From Dongia mobilis (lineage in GTDB: Bacteria > Pseudomonadota > Alphaproteobacteria > Dongiales > Dongiaceae): 64,000 nt of DNA. The notes beneath the pieces were generated by a model. It made no database searches. It was not told the DNA's origin and worked only from the letters and a program-made list of their open reading frames with translations. A program made the translations under genes and the position numbers. This document shows positions 43,245 to 51,650 of the stretch, piece by piece. Location of the stretch: contig NZ_SNYW01000014.1 in the NCBI RefSeq assembly GCF_004363235.1, positions 131,501-195,500 on the forward strand, written 5' to 3'. Position 1 is the first letter of the stretch; every line of letters starts with the position of its first letter.

Positions 43245-44123
43245 CTATTGCTTCGACGATCTGGCCGCGCGCCGCTGCTTCAGCATGCGGTCGAGCACGA
43301 TCGCCAGCACGACGATGGCGAGGCCTGCCTCGACGCTGAGCGGCACATTGCGCTGGTTCAGGGCGCGGACAACCGGCGCGCCCAATCCTCGGGCACCGAC
43401 CAGTGCCGCAATGACCGCCATCGAGAGAGCAAGCATGATGGTCTGGTTTACACCTGCCATGATCGTCGGCATGGCAGCCGGAAGCTTGACCTTCACGAGA
43501 AGCTGCCATCGCGTGCAGCCGAAGCTTTCGCCTGCTTCCACCAGCGGCTTCTGCACCTGGCTGATGCCGAGATAGGTCAGCCTGATTGGCGCTGGCACCA
43601 CAAAGATGATACTGGCGATCAAGGCCGGCGCCAGCCCGAGCCCGAAAAACACCAGCACGGGAACGAGGTAAACGAAGGTCGGCAAGGTCTGCATCAGATC
43701 GAGCACGGGGCTCAGCATCTGATAGAGTACCGGGCGACGCGCGCAGATAATGCCGATGGTGACACCGATGATGAGCGACGCGATGGTGATGTAAATGACC
43801 AGCACCAGTGTCTCGACCATCGCTTTCCAGAGGTCGAAATTCATCACCAACAGCAGGCCTACAGCCGTGAAAAGCGCCAGCTTCCAGGACCGCTGCAAAA
43901 GATACGAGAGAGCGGTAATCAGCAGCAGAAGAATGACATCGGGAATGGCAAGCAACGCATTGACCGTGCCTTCCAGCACAAAGTTCAGGCCGACTGTGAC
44001 GCCGCGAAAAAAACCTTCGAAGTTATTCGTGAGCCAATCGACAAAGGTCTTGCTCAGTTCACCGATCGGAATGCGGTTAGCTTTCGCGGAAATCCAGTCG
44101 GCGAGCGCGTTCAGCCACTCCAT
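43245..44123 (-). CDS. choW: choline ABC transporter permease
   Basis: 292 residues. ATG 44123 (MEWLNALADW) follows GGGGGATTGGGC and is chosen over 44171. About six or seven membrane helices, with the ProW/ChoW-type motif 'GESFGCTRWQLLVKVKLPAA' contacting the ATPase. The N-terminal helix faces the periplasm as in ProW. Thirteen bases separate its stop from choV. Confidence 0.9.
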   Translation of the reverse strand: MEWLNALADWISAKANRIPIGELSKTFVDWLTNNFEGFFRGVTVGLNFVLEGTVNALLAIPDVILLLLITALSYLLQRSWKLALFTAVGLLLVMNFDLWKAMVETLVLVIYITIASLIIGVTIGIICARRPVLYQMLSPVLDLMQTLPTFVYLVPVLVFFGLGLAPALIASIIFVVPAPIRLTYLGISQVQKPLVEAGESFGCTRWQLLVKVKLPAAMPTIMAGVNQTIMLALSMAVIAALVGARGLGAPVVRALNQRNVPLSVEAGLAIVVLAIVLDRMLKQRRAARSSKQ

Positions 44124-44245
44124 GCCCAATCCCCCGGCTATGTTTGGCGTAAGGGAAGCCTGCATCGGCAAGCTTCTATAAAAAGGGCGGCCTTAGCAAG
44201 TTCCCCAGTGCCAAGGCCGCCCCATTCGATCGTCGGACGCGAAGC

Positions 44246-45190
44246 TTAGAGGCCGAGCGCCGCCTTCACCGCCGGCAGTCCATCCTGGCCATCGAGCGTC
44301 TTGACGCCGGCGAGCCAGCCATCGAGGACACCCGGATTGGCCTTCAGCCACTCGGTGGCAGCCGTCTCGCCGTCCTGGCCGTCGAGGATTGCCTGCATGA
44401 TGGCGCCTTCCTGCTCCAGCGTGAACTCCAGGTTCTTCAGCAGCGCGCCCACATTCGGGCACTCGTCCGAATAGCCGGTGCGGGTCACGGTGTAGATCGT
44501 GGCCGGGCCGAAACCATCGGCTTCGAAGCCGGTCAGGTAATGCAGCGGCATCTTGCCCATGATCGGGTGCGGGGTCCAGGCGAGGAAGGCCACCCATTCA
44601 TTGTTCTTGATGGCCTTTTCGGCCTGAACCAGCATGCCCTGCTCCGAGGATTCCACCAGTTCCCAGCCATCCAGGCCGTTGGCAGGATCATCGATCTTCG
44701 ACTGGACGATGCGGTTGCCGTCATTGCCGGGTTCGATGCCGTAGAACTTGCCCTCGAACTTGTCGGTGTTCTCGCCGCCGAGATCCTTCAGATCCTTGAC
44801 GCCGGCATCGGCGACATAGGTCGGCACCACGGGGCCATAACCGGCACCCTGAAGATTGGCACGAACGGTAACCACCGAACCATCCTCCAGGAACGGCGTG
44901 ATTTCGGCCGACTGGCTTGGCATCCAGTTGTCGAGGAAGACGTCGACGTCCTTGTTCTTCATGCCCTCAAGGATGATCGGGAATCCGAGCACGTCCATCT
45001 GGACCGAGTAGCCAAGCGGCTTCACCACGGTTGCGAACAGACCATTGATCGCGTCATTGTCGGTCCAGCCGACGCTCGGCACGCGGATGTTGTGGCAGGC
45101 CTCGCCATCGGTCGCCTGGGCCGAAGAATTGGCCGCGACCAGCGCCGCCACGGACACAGCCGAAGCAGCGATAAGTTTACGCATAGACAT
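44246..45190 (-). CDS. choX: choline ABC transporter substrate-binding protein
   Basis: 314 residues. ATG 45190 follows GGGAGATAACCAG and opens a Sec signal peptide ending SSAQA-TD. The mature protein is of the OpuAC/ChoX type ('VGWTDNDAINGLFATVVKPL', 'LDNWMPSQSAEITPF', 'WVAFLAWTPHPIMGKM'). Aromatic residues in these segments are the usual quaternary-ammonium cage. First gene of choXWV. Confidence 0.9.
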   Translation of the reverse strand: MSMRKLIAASAVSVAALVAANSSAQATDGEACHNIRVPSVGWTDNDAINGLFATVVKPLGYSVQMDVLGFPIILEGMKNKDVDVFLDNWMPSQSAEITPFLEDGSVVTVRANLQGAGYGPVVPTYVADAGVKDLKDLGGENTDKFEGKFYGIEPGNDGNRIVQSKIDDPANGLDGWELVESSEQGMLVQAEKAIKNNEWVAFLAWTPHPIMGKMPLHYLTGFEADGFGPATIYTVTRTGYSDECPNVGALLKNLEFTLEQEGAIMQAILDGQDGETAATEWLKANPGVLDGWLAGVKTLDGQDGLPAVKAALGL

Positions 45191-45558
45191 CTGGTTATCT
45201 CCCGTAAAGTTTGCCATCCCGTACGCCTGCCCCGGACTCTTACCGTCTTCTTCTTGGCCCGGTTGACCTTTTCGGTCGATCTTGTGCCGCGCTTGAGGGC
45301 GACTTCAAAGCTAGGGGCAAATTGGCAAAAAAATTTCGCCAGAGCGCCATGATATGACCGGCGTGCGGCAAAACCGAGTCTTTTTTTTGATTGATCGTCC
45401 AATATAAAAACTTCAGGATGCTCTCCCTGCCCACGCCAAGAATGGGCCGACGCCGGCGGGGCATTTCCACTCTGCGGCGATCCCAGCCGGCACTCAAGTG
45501 CCTGTTGCATCAAAGTTCCGCGATGCTGCGCTGCAGCAGGCGGGTCGGGAGGAATCCT
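45191..45558. other. divergent region between choX and betI
   Basis: 368 bases without a gene, AT-rich in its middle (around 45310-45410). It contains a BetI-type operator at 45390-45403 and must carry both promoters. No other element is clear. Confidence 0.7.
45390..45403. promoter_or_regulatory. BetI-type operator
   Basis: ATTGATCGTCCAAT matches the known BetI site pattern ATTGNACGTNCAAT at all but one defined position. It is 156 bases upstream of the betI start codon in the choX-betI divergent region. Confidence 0.75.
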
Positions 45559-46143
45559 TTGCCAAAGCTCGGGATGGAGGAAATCAGGCGCCGCCAGTTG
45601 ATCGAGGCCACGATCGCCTCGATCCACGAGGTCGGCTTTGCCGAGTCATCCCTCTCGCGCATCGCGGGCAAGGCCGGTGTTTCCACCGGCATCGTCCATC
45701 ACTATTTCAGGAACAAGGCCGACCTCATGGAGGCGACCCTGCGCCAGCTTGGCGTCAGTCTGCGGCTTAGCGTGATCCGCCGCCTGGAGAAGGCGCGATC
45801 GCCAAGTGAACGCCTGCTTGCGGTCATCGACGGCAATATCGGTACCGACCAGTTCACCCCGAAGGGCGTCTCTGCCTGGCTTGCCTTCTGGGCCATGGTG
45901 CCGACCAATGATCGCCTCGCCCGGGTGCAGCACATCATCATCTCGCGCCTGGATGCCAATCTTGTCCATGCGCTGAAGCTGATGGGAAGGAAGGACGGCC
46001 GCGAGATGGCCCGCGCCATCTCTGCCCTGATCGACGGGTTGTGGCTGCGTGCCGCCCTGTCGCGCAGCGGTCCCAATTCCGAGGCGGCACGCCGCCTCGT
46101 GCTCGACTACCTCAACGCCAAACTCGACCAGAAACTGGGATGA
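45559..46143 (+). CDS. betI: TetR-family choline-responsive repressor BetI
   Basis: 194 residues, matching the E. coli length of 195, if translation starts at the TTG at 45559. That TTG has GGGAGGA five bases upstream and gives MPKLGMEEIRRRQLIEAT, the canonical BetI beginning. The upstream part of the frame (45391-45558) covers the operator and is unlikely to be translated. HTH: 'SLSRIAGKAGVSTGIVHHYF'. BetI represses bet genes and is relieved by choline. It is four bases upstream of betA and divergent from choXWV. Confidence 0.92.
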   Translation: MPKLGMEEIRRRQLIEATIASIHEVGFAESSLSRIAGKAGVSTGIVHHYFRNKADLMEATLRQLGVSLRLSVIRRLEKARSPSERLLAVIDGNIGTDQFTPKGVSAWLAFWAMVPTNDRLARVQHIIISRLDANLVHALKLMGRKDGREMARAISALIDGLWLRAALSRSGPNSEAARRLVLDYLNAKLDQKLG

Positions 46144-46147
46144 CGCC

Positions 46148-47815
46148 ATGAAGTTCGATGCCACCTTCGACTACATCATCGTCGGCGCCGGATCGGCCGG
46201 CTGCGTGCTCACCAACCGCCTCAGCGAGGATGGCAGCAGCAAGGTCTGCGTGCTGGAAGCGGGGCCGAAGGATCACTGGTGGAACTGGCAGATCCATATG
46301 CCGGCGGCGCTGATGTACAACCTCTGCCACGATCGCTACAACTGGTACTATCACACCGAGCCGCAGCCCTATATGGACAACCGCGTCATGTACTGGCCGC
46401 GCGGCCGCGTGCTGGGCGGGTCGTCGTCTCTGAATGCCATGGTCTATATCCGCGGCCATGCGCTCGACTATGATCGCTGGGCCTTCAAGGAGAATTGCCC
46501 GGGCTGGTCGTACCAGGAGATCCTGCCCTATTTCAAACGTGCCGAGAACCGCGAGAAGGGCGGCGACGCCTATCACGGCGACAGCGGCCCCTTGAACGTC
46601 CATACCGGCGATCAGCAGAACCCGCTCTTCGAGGCCTTCATCGAAGCGGCCCAGCAGGCCGGCTATGCCTATACCGAGGACATGAACGGCTATCGCCAGG
46701 AAGGCTTCGGGCGGATGGACATGACCATCAAGAACGGCCGGCGCTGGTCGGCGGCGCAGGCCTTCCTGCGCCCGGCGGAGAAACGCCCCAATGTGACCGT
46801 CGAAACCCGCGCCCTGACCACCCGCATCCTGCTGGAAGGCAAGCGCGCCGTCGGTGTCGAGTTCGAGCAGAACGGACAACTGCGGCGCTACCGCGCCGAG
46901 AAAGAAGTCATCTCGGCCGGCGGCGCCATCAATTCGCCGCAGCTCCTGCTGCTTTCCGGCATCGGCCCGGCCGATCACCTGCGCGAGATCGGCATCGAGG
47001 TGAAGCACGATCTGCCCGGCGTCGGCCAGAACCTGCAGGAACATCTCGAAATGTACATCCAGCAGCAATGCAGGCAGCCGATCACACTCTATACCTACAC
47101 CAAGCCCATCCCGATGGCCCTGGCCGGCATGCGCTGGTTCCTGGACAAGAAGGGCGTCTGCGCCTCGGCCCAGCTCGAGGCCGGCGGCTTTATCCGCTCA
47201 TCGGCCGGGATCGAGCATCCCAACCTGCAGTTCCATTTCCTGCCCTCGACCGTCAACGATCATGGCCGCGTCAATGGCACCAGCCACGCCTACCAGGTGC
47301 ATATCGGCAACATGCGGCAGGAGGCCCGCGGCTGGATCAAGCTGAAATCCGCCAACCCGAAGGATCATCCGCGCATCCAGCCCTTCTACCTGCAGACCGA
47401 GAACGACCGGCGCGAGTTCCGCGACGCGGTCAAGCTGACGCGCGAGATCTTCGCCCAGAAGGCCTTCGATCCCTATCGCGGACCCGAGATCAATCCGGGC
47501 GACAATGTGAAGACGGATGCCGAGATCGACGCCTTCATCCGCCGCCGTGGCGACAGCGCCTATCATCCCTCCTGCTCTTGCAAGATGGGGACGGACGAGA
47601 TGGCGGTGGTCGACCCGCAGGCCCGCGTCCACGGCATCGACAATCTTCGCGTGGTCGATGCCTCGATCATGCCCTCGATCGTCAGCGGCAATCTCAACGC
47701 GCCCACCATCATGATGGCCGAGAAATGCAGCGACATGATCCTGGGGCGTGAGCCGCTGCCGCCGGCCAATGCGCCGGTCTGGGTGCATCCGGAGTGGCAG
47801 ACGAAACAAAGGTAG
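46148..47815 (+). CDS. betA: choline dehydrogenase
   Basis: 555 residues (E. coli 556), GMC oxidoreductase. FAD motif 'DYIIVGAGSAGCVLTNRL', GMC signature 1 'GRVLGGSSSLNAMVYIRG', signature 2 'GGAINSPQLLLLSGIGP' and the catalytic C-terminal histidine region 'DSAYHPSCSCKMG' and 'SGNLNAPTIMMAEK' are present. It oxidises choline to betaine aldehyde at the inner membrane, and can also take the aldehyde on to glycine betaine. No betB is in the cluster. Confidence 0.95.
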   Translation: MKFDATFDYIIVGAGSAGCVLTNRLSEDGSSKVCVLEAGPKDHWWNWQIHMPAALMYNLCHDRYNWYYHTEPQPYMDNRVMYWPRGRVLGGSSSLNAMVYIRGHALDYDRWAFKENCPGWSYQEILPYFKRAENREKGGDAYHGDSGPLNVHTGDQQNPLFEAFIEAAQQAGYAYTEDMNGYRQEGFGRMDMTIKNGRRWSAAQAFLRPAEKRPNVTVETRALTTRILLEGKRAVGVEFEQNGQLRRYRAEKEVISAGGAINSPQLLLLSGIGPADHLREIGIEVKHDLPGVGQNLQEHLEMYIQQQCRQPITLYTYTKPIPMALAGMRWFLDKKGVCASAQLEAGGFIRSSAGIEHPNLQFHFLPSTVNDHGRVNGTSHAYQVHIGNMRQEARGWIKLKSANPKDHPRIQPFYLQTENDRREFRDAVKLTREIFAQKAFDPYRGPEINPGDNVKTDAEIDAFIRRRGDSAYHPSCSCKMGTDEMAVVDPQARVHGIDNLRVVDASIMPSIVSGNLNAPTIMMAEKCSDMILGREPLPPANAPVWVHPEWQTKQR

Positions 47816-47831
47816 AAGACCTCTTTATCAC

Positions 47832-47862
47832 CGTCATGCCCGGGTCAAGACCGGGCGTGACG
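47832..47862. repeat. GTCATGCCCGGG-type intergenic palindrome
   Basis: CGTCATGCCCGG (47832-47843) pairs with CCGGGCGTGACG (47851-47862), one wobble, 7-base loop. It is related to the pair at 58116-58192 and typical of alphaproteobacterial REP-like elements. Located between the convergent betA and MFS genes, it may also stop transcription. Confidence 0.75.
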
Positions 47863-47879
47863 CGTGAACGAGATCGAAG

Positions 47880-49154
47880 CTAGCGATCCCCCGGATCCTC
47901 GTCGTTGTAATAGAATTCGGGCAGCGGATCGGTGCGCGGGTCGAGGGCATTGGCGATCGCCGAGGTCGTCTGCACGGCGACGAAGTTTGTCTGTTCGGCT
48001 GCCGGCAGCGCCTGGCGTCGCAGCATGCGATAGAGCGTGAAGATCACCAACGCCGACGCCACCACGGCGAGATAGACGAACAGCGCCGGCGCTTCGAAAT
48101 GCCCCATCAGGAACGAGGCGATCAGCGGTCCCACCGTCCCGCCGATTGCCCAGACCAGCAGCAGTCCGCCCGAAGCGCCCACCATGTCGGCGCGGTCGAC
48201 ATAGTCGTAGGCCTGGGCGACGGCAATCGGATAGATGGTCGCCAGCGCACCGCCCAGGAATACCGCCGCCACCAGCAGCGTGGTCAGTTCCGCGCCGGTA
48301 TAGCCGAAGAAACTCAACACAACACTCGACACGACACAGACGACGAGAACGCCCAGCAATACGGTCCTGCGGTCATAGCGGTCCGACAGCCGGCCGATCG
48401 GCCATTGCAGGACGAGGCCGCCGAAGATCGGCACGCTGATGAAGAGGGAAATCTCGAACACGCTGAGATCGAGGCTGTCGGCATAGATGGCTGCCAGCGC
48501 ATAGAAGGCGCCGGACAGCATGCCGGCACCCCAGGTCGCCACCACGCCCAGTGGCGAGGCCTTGTACAGCACGCGCAGGCCAAGTCGCTTGACCGCGCCG
48601 ATTTCGGGCCCCGCGACCCGCGTCAGCACCACCGGTACCAGGGAGAGCGACATCATGAGGCCGCCCAGGCAGAAAAGGCCCAGCCCCTCGATCTCATAGG
48701 TATTGACCAGGAGCTGGCCCAGCAGGCTGGCGAGGTAGGAGGTCACCAGATAGATCGAGAGGACCTGGCCGCGATGATCATTGCTGCTCTTGACGTTCAG
48801 CCAGCTCTCGATGGTCGCGTAGAGGGCGGCCATGCAGAAGCCGGATATGGCACGCAGGATCGCCCAGACGGTGACATCGAAGACCAGGGCGTGCGCCATG
48901 GAAACCGCGGTCGCCAGGGCAGCAAAGGCGGCGAAGGCCCGGATATGGCCGACGCGCCGGATGATCGGCTGGCCGGCGACACTGCCCACCATGAAGCCGA
49001 AATAGAACGCCGACATGACGATGCCGGACAGATCCGCCGAGACGTTCTCGACACCCATGCGGATGGGCAGCAGGATACCGATGAGGCCGTTGCCGAGGAT
49101 CAGCAGGCCGGCACCGAAGAGGAGCGAAAAGACGGCGCGCAGGGCGAGTGTCAC
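47880..49154 (-). CDS. MFS transporter
   Basis: 424 residues, about twelve membrane helices. The start is a GTG overlapping the upstream stop (GTGA). The MFS loop 2-3 motif is weak ('QPIIRRVGHIRAFAAF'), while 'GRLSDRYDRRTVLLG' in the second half is the classical G-x-x-D-R-x-x-R signature. A hydrophilic C-terminal tail of about 40 residues follows. Similar to the YcaD-type efflux/uptake group; substrate unknown. It forms an operon with the EamA transporter upstream. Confidence 0.87.
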   Translation of the reverse strand: MTLALRAVFSLLFGAGLLILGNGLIGILLPIRMGVENVSADLSGIVMSAFYFGFMVGSVAGQPIIRRVGHIRAFAAFAALATAVSMAHALVFDVTVWAILRAISGFCMAALYATIESWLNVKSSNDHRGQVLSIYLVTSYLASLLGQLLVNTYEIEGLGLFCLGGLMMSLSLVPVVLTRVAGPEIGAVKRLGLRVLYKASPLGVVATWGAGMLSGAFYALAAIYADSLDLSVFEISLFISVPIFGGLVLQWPIGRLSDRYDRRTVLLGVLVVCVVSSVVLSFFGYTGAELTTLLVAAVFLGGALATIYPIAVAQAYDYVDRADMVGASGGLLLVWAIGGTVGPLIASFLMGHFEAPALFVYLAVVASALVIFTLYRMLRRQALPAAEQTNFVAVQTTSAIANALDPRTDPLPEFYYNDEDPGDR

Positions 49155-50026
49155 GCAGCAACCTCGACTTTCTGTTTGGCTCCGCGGACCACCAGCAGGA
49201 GCCCGATCAGGGTAAGTATTCCCGCCGCAATCTCAAGTCCCGAAAGCGCCTCACCCAGTACCAGGGCGGCGGTGGCGATGCCGAAGACCGGCACCATCAG
49301 CGAAAATGGCGCCACCATGCTGGCCGAATAATGGCGCAGCAGATAGACCCAGAGCGAGAAGCCGACGATGGTCGAGGCCCAGGCGATATAGAGAACCGCA
49401 AGCACGCCACGGCCGTCCATTCCGGCCAGAGTTGCAAGGATGCGCTCGCCACCCTCGAAAACGAGCGAAAGCAGGATCATCGGCACCGGCACCACCACCG
49501 CGACCCATACGACCAGGTTCAGCATGTTGGGGGCGCGCGCCTGCTTCATGAGAATATTGGCGTAACCCCAGGCGGCTGCGGCGGCGATCACCAGCAGCAG
49601 GCCGGCAAGGCTGGTCGCCTGCGCCCGCTCGATGCCGATCAGGACCAGCCCGAGGGCAGCCAGGACCATGCCGGCGACCTGGACCCGGCTCAGCCTTTCC
49701 TTCAGCAGCAGTACGGCGAACAGGACCGTGAACGGGGCCTGCGCCTGCAAGACCAGCGACGACAATCCCGCCGGCATGCCCCAATCCATGCCGAGGAAGA
49801 GCAGGCCGAACTTGACGATTCCGAAGACGATCCCGATCGACAGGATCCAGCCCCAGCCGACGCAGGGCCGCCCGACGAAGAAGATCATCGGCAGCATCAC
49901 GGCGAGGAAACGAAGGGCCGACAACAGGAATGGCGGGAACGCCCCGAGGCCGATCTTGATGGCGACAAAATTCGCACCCCAGAGAGCTGCGACCAGCAGC
50001 GCGAGGGCGATATGGATTGGCTTCAT
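49151..50026 (-). CDS. EamA-domain (DMT superfamily) transporter
   Basis: 291 residues, ten membrane helices in two EamA repeats ('ALLVAALWGANFVAIKIGLG' starts the first, 'LVIAAAAAWGYANILMKQA' the second). It is similar to the YdcZ/RhaT-like or amino-acid exporters (EamA, RhtA-type). Divergent from the HIT gene and coupled to the MFS gene by a 4-base overlap. Substrate unknown. Confidence 0.88.
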   Translation of the reverse strand: MKPIHIALALLVAALWGANFVAIKIGLGAFPPFLLSALRFLAVMLPMIFFVGRPCVGWGWILSIGIVFGIVKFGLLFLGMDWGMPAGLSSLVLQAQAPFTVLFAVLLLKERLSRVQVAGMVLAALGLVLIGIERAQATSLAGLLLVIAAAAAWGYANILMKQARAPNMLNLVVWVAVVVPVPMILLSLVFEGGERILATLAGMDGRGVLAVLYIAWASTIVGFSLWVYLLRHYSASMVAPFSLMVPVFGIATAALVLGEALSGLEIAAGILTLIGLLLVVRGAKQKVEVAA

Positions 50027-50110
50027 GAGAAATGGACCCGGCAGGCAAGGAATACGTTACCATGCCCCGGATTTGGATTCGGGGACAAGGCGCAAAGCCG
50101 GGAGCACCTC

Positions 50111-50530
50111 ATGAGCGAGACGGAATTCACCCTGCACCCGCAATTGGCGGCGGATTGCCTTGAGATCGGCGACTGGCCGCTCTGCCGGCTGCTGCGCATG
50201 AACGACCGCACCTATCCCTGGCTGATCCTGGTGCCGCGCCGGGCTGGCATCCGCGAGATCATCGACCTCGCAAGGCCCGACCAGATACGCCTGATGGAAG
50301 AAATCGCCCTGGCGAGCGCGGCACTCCGCCGCGAAACCGGCGCCCACAAGCTGAACGTCGCCGCCCTCGGCAACGCCGTCCCGCAATTGCATGTCCATGT
50401 GATCGCGCGCTTCACCAACGATCCCGCCTGGCCGCGGCCAATCTGGGGCGTCCAACCGCCGGTCCCGCTCGGCGCCGCGGCCGACAGCGAGCGAGCCAGA
50501 TGGCGGGCGGCGCTGCAGCCGGATCAATAG
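50111..50530 (+). CDS. HIT-family hydrolase
   Basis: 139 residues. ATG 50111 follows GGGAGCACCTC; the longer frame from 49148 runs antisense to the EamA gene and is rejected. The histidine triad is 'PQLHVHVIARF'. It is probably a nucleotide-conjugate hydrolase or transferase of the HIT/diadenosine group, cytoplasmic. The last 4 codons overlap the convergent small membrane-protein gene. Confidence 0.88.
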   Translation: MSETEFTLHPQLAADCLEIGDWPLCRLLRMNDRTYPWLILVPRRAGIREIIDLARPDQIRLMEEIALASAALRRETGAHKLNVAALGNAVPQLHVHVIARFTNDPAWPRPIWGVQPPVPLGAAADSERARWRAALQPDQ

Positions 50531-50751
50531 CCGGCGCGACTGGAATGCAGTGGCTGGCCGGTCAGCAAAGAGACCAGATGCGCCGCCATGACGAGGCAAA
50601 TGGCAACGGCACAGAACTGGACGGCGAACCAGGGCACGTATTTGATCCGGTCGAGGAAATCGCGCCGCAGCTGCCAGTTGGCGATGGCCGCGACCAGTGC
50701 GGCCGCAATCAGAATGCCGACGGTGGTCGTAAGCGAGGGCGTGCCAGCCAT
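50524..50751 (-). CDS. small two-helix membrane protein
   Basis: 75 residues with two clear membrane helices ('TTTVGILIAAALVAAIANW' and 'WFAVQFCAVAICLVMAAHLV'), joined by a basic 'LRRDFLDRIKYVP' loop. It lies 6 bases after the nucleosidase gene and is probably in the same operon. It looks like a conserved alphaproteobacterial small protein, but I cannot name a function. Confidence 0.75.
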   Translation of the reverse strand: MAGTPSLTTTVGILIAAALVAAIANWQLRRDFLDRIKYVPWFAVQFCAVAICLVMAAHLVSLLTGQPLHSSRAGY

Positions 50752-50757
50752 GGCGGG

Positions 50758-51549
50758 TTACAGGATGCCGATGATCTGCCGCAGGACCAAGGCGGCACCC
50801 GGCGATACGGCAGCGACGAAGCGCGGGAAGTCGAGATGGCTGTCGCTGCCGGCAAGGTCGCTGAGACAGCGCACCACCACGACCGGCAGACCGAGGAGCG
50901 CGCCCACCTGCGCCACCGCCGCCCCTTCCATCTCGACCGCCTGCGCGTCGAAATCGCGGTGTAGCCGCGCACGCTCGCGCTCGCTATTGATGAACTGGTC
51001 GCCGCTCACGATCCGGCCCAGCACGACGCGCCGCTTGCGCCACGCCCGGGGGGCGCTTGCCGGCAGCAAATCTGCTGGCAATTCCGGCAGGTCGATGGCA
51101 CCGGCGAGCTGCGCCAGCCTTTCCGTGAGGTCGGCTGTCAGCGTGAAATGGTACTCGCCGCGGTCCGGACCGAGTGGCGGCACGCCGGGCCGGAAAGAGG
51201 TCAAACCCCCATCGAGGAGCTGGCCGTAATCGTGCTGCACCAGGGAATGGGCAATCACGGTGTCGCCGATATGCAGGCCCGGGTCGAGCCCGCCGGCAAC
51301 GCCGCTGACCACCAGGCCGCGGCAGCCGAACTCGCGCGCCAGCAAAGCGGCGGTGACGGCAGATGCGACCTTGCCGATTCCACTTTCGGCAACGACAATG
51401 TCGCGCCCGTCGAGGCGGCCCAGGGTCACCCGCCGCCCGAGCAGGTCCCGCGTCTCGAGATCCGACATGAGCGCACGCAGCGCCGCCTTTTCCTCCTGCA
51501 TGGCGCAGATGACGGCGAGCGGCGCGGCGGAATCCGGTTTGGCGATCAT
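50758..51549 (-). CDS. 5'-methylthioadenosine/S-adenosylhomocysteine nucleosidase-like protein
   Basis: 263 residues from ATG 51549. The N-terminal 'AVICAMQEEKAALRALM' carries the general-acid glutamate motif. 'GLVVSGVAGGLDPGLHIGDTV' is the purine-binding segment, and 'AQAVEMEGAAVAQVG' contains the MEGA motif. 'VVVRCLSDLAGSDSHLDF' holds the catalytic aspartate. It hydrolyses MTA and SAH to free adenine, or a related nucleoside, in the cytoplasm. Next to the small membrane-protein gene. Confidence 0.87.
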   Translation of the reverse strand: MIAKPDSAAPLAVICAMQEEKAALRALMSDLETRDLLGRRVTLGRLDGRDIVVAESGIGKVASAVTAALLAREFGCRGLVVSGVAGGLDPGLHIGDTVIAHSLVQHDYGQLLDGGLTSFRPGVPPLGPDRGEYHFTLTADLTERLAQLAGAIDLPELPADLLPASAPRAWRKRRVVLGRIVSGDQFINSERERARLHRDFDAQAVEMEGAAVAQVGALLGLPVVVVRCLSDLAGSDSHLDFPRFVAAVSPGAALVLRQIIGIL

Positions 51550-51650
51550 GGCGCGGAGCCTAGTCAAGCTCCCGGCACCTGTCCAGCGAGGTACCGCGTG
51601 ATCCACGTTCGCCGGACAGACGTAACGCAACCGCCACCGTAGAGCGCCCT

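Noticed and set aside
41978-43339. 453-residue open frame opposite the choline ATPase
   Set aside because: It covers choV on the other strand, has no motifs and no ribosome-binding site.
45391-45558. N-terminal extension of BetI from ATG 45391
   Set aside because: This would place the BetI operator inside its own coding region and give 56 extra basic residues not found in the family. The TTG start with a strong ribosome-binding site fits the known length.
48099-49331. 410-residue open frame opposite the MFS gene
   Set aside because: Gln/Asp/Arg-rich reverse-strand shadow with no domain.
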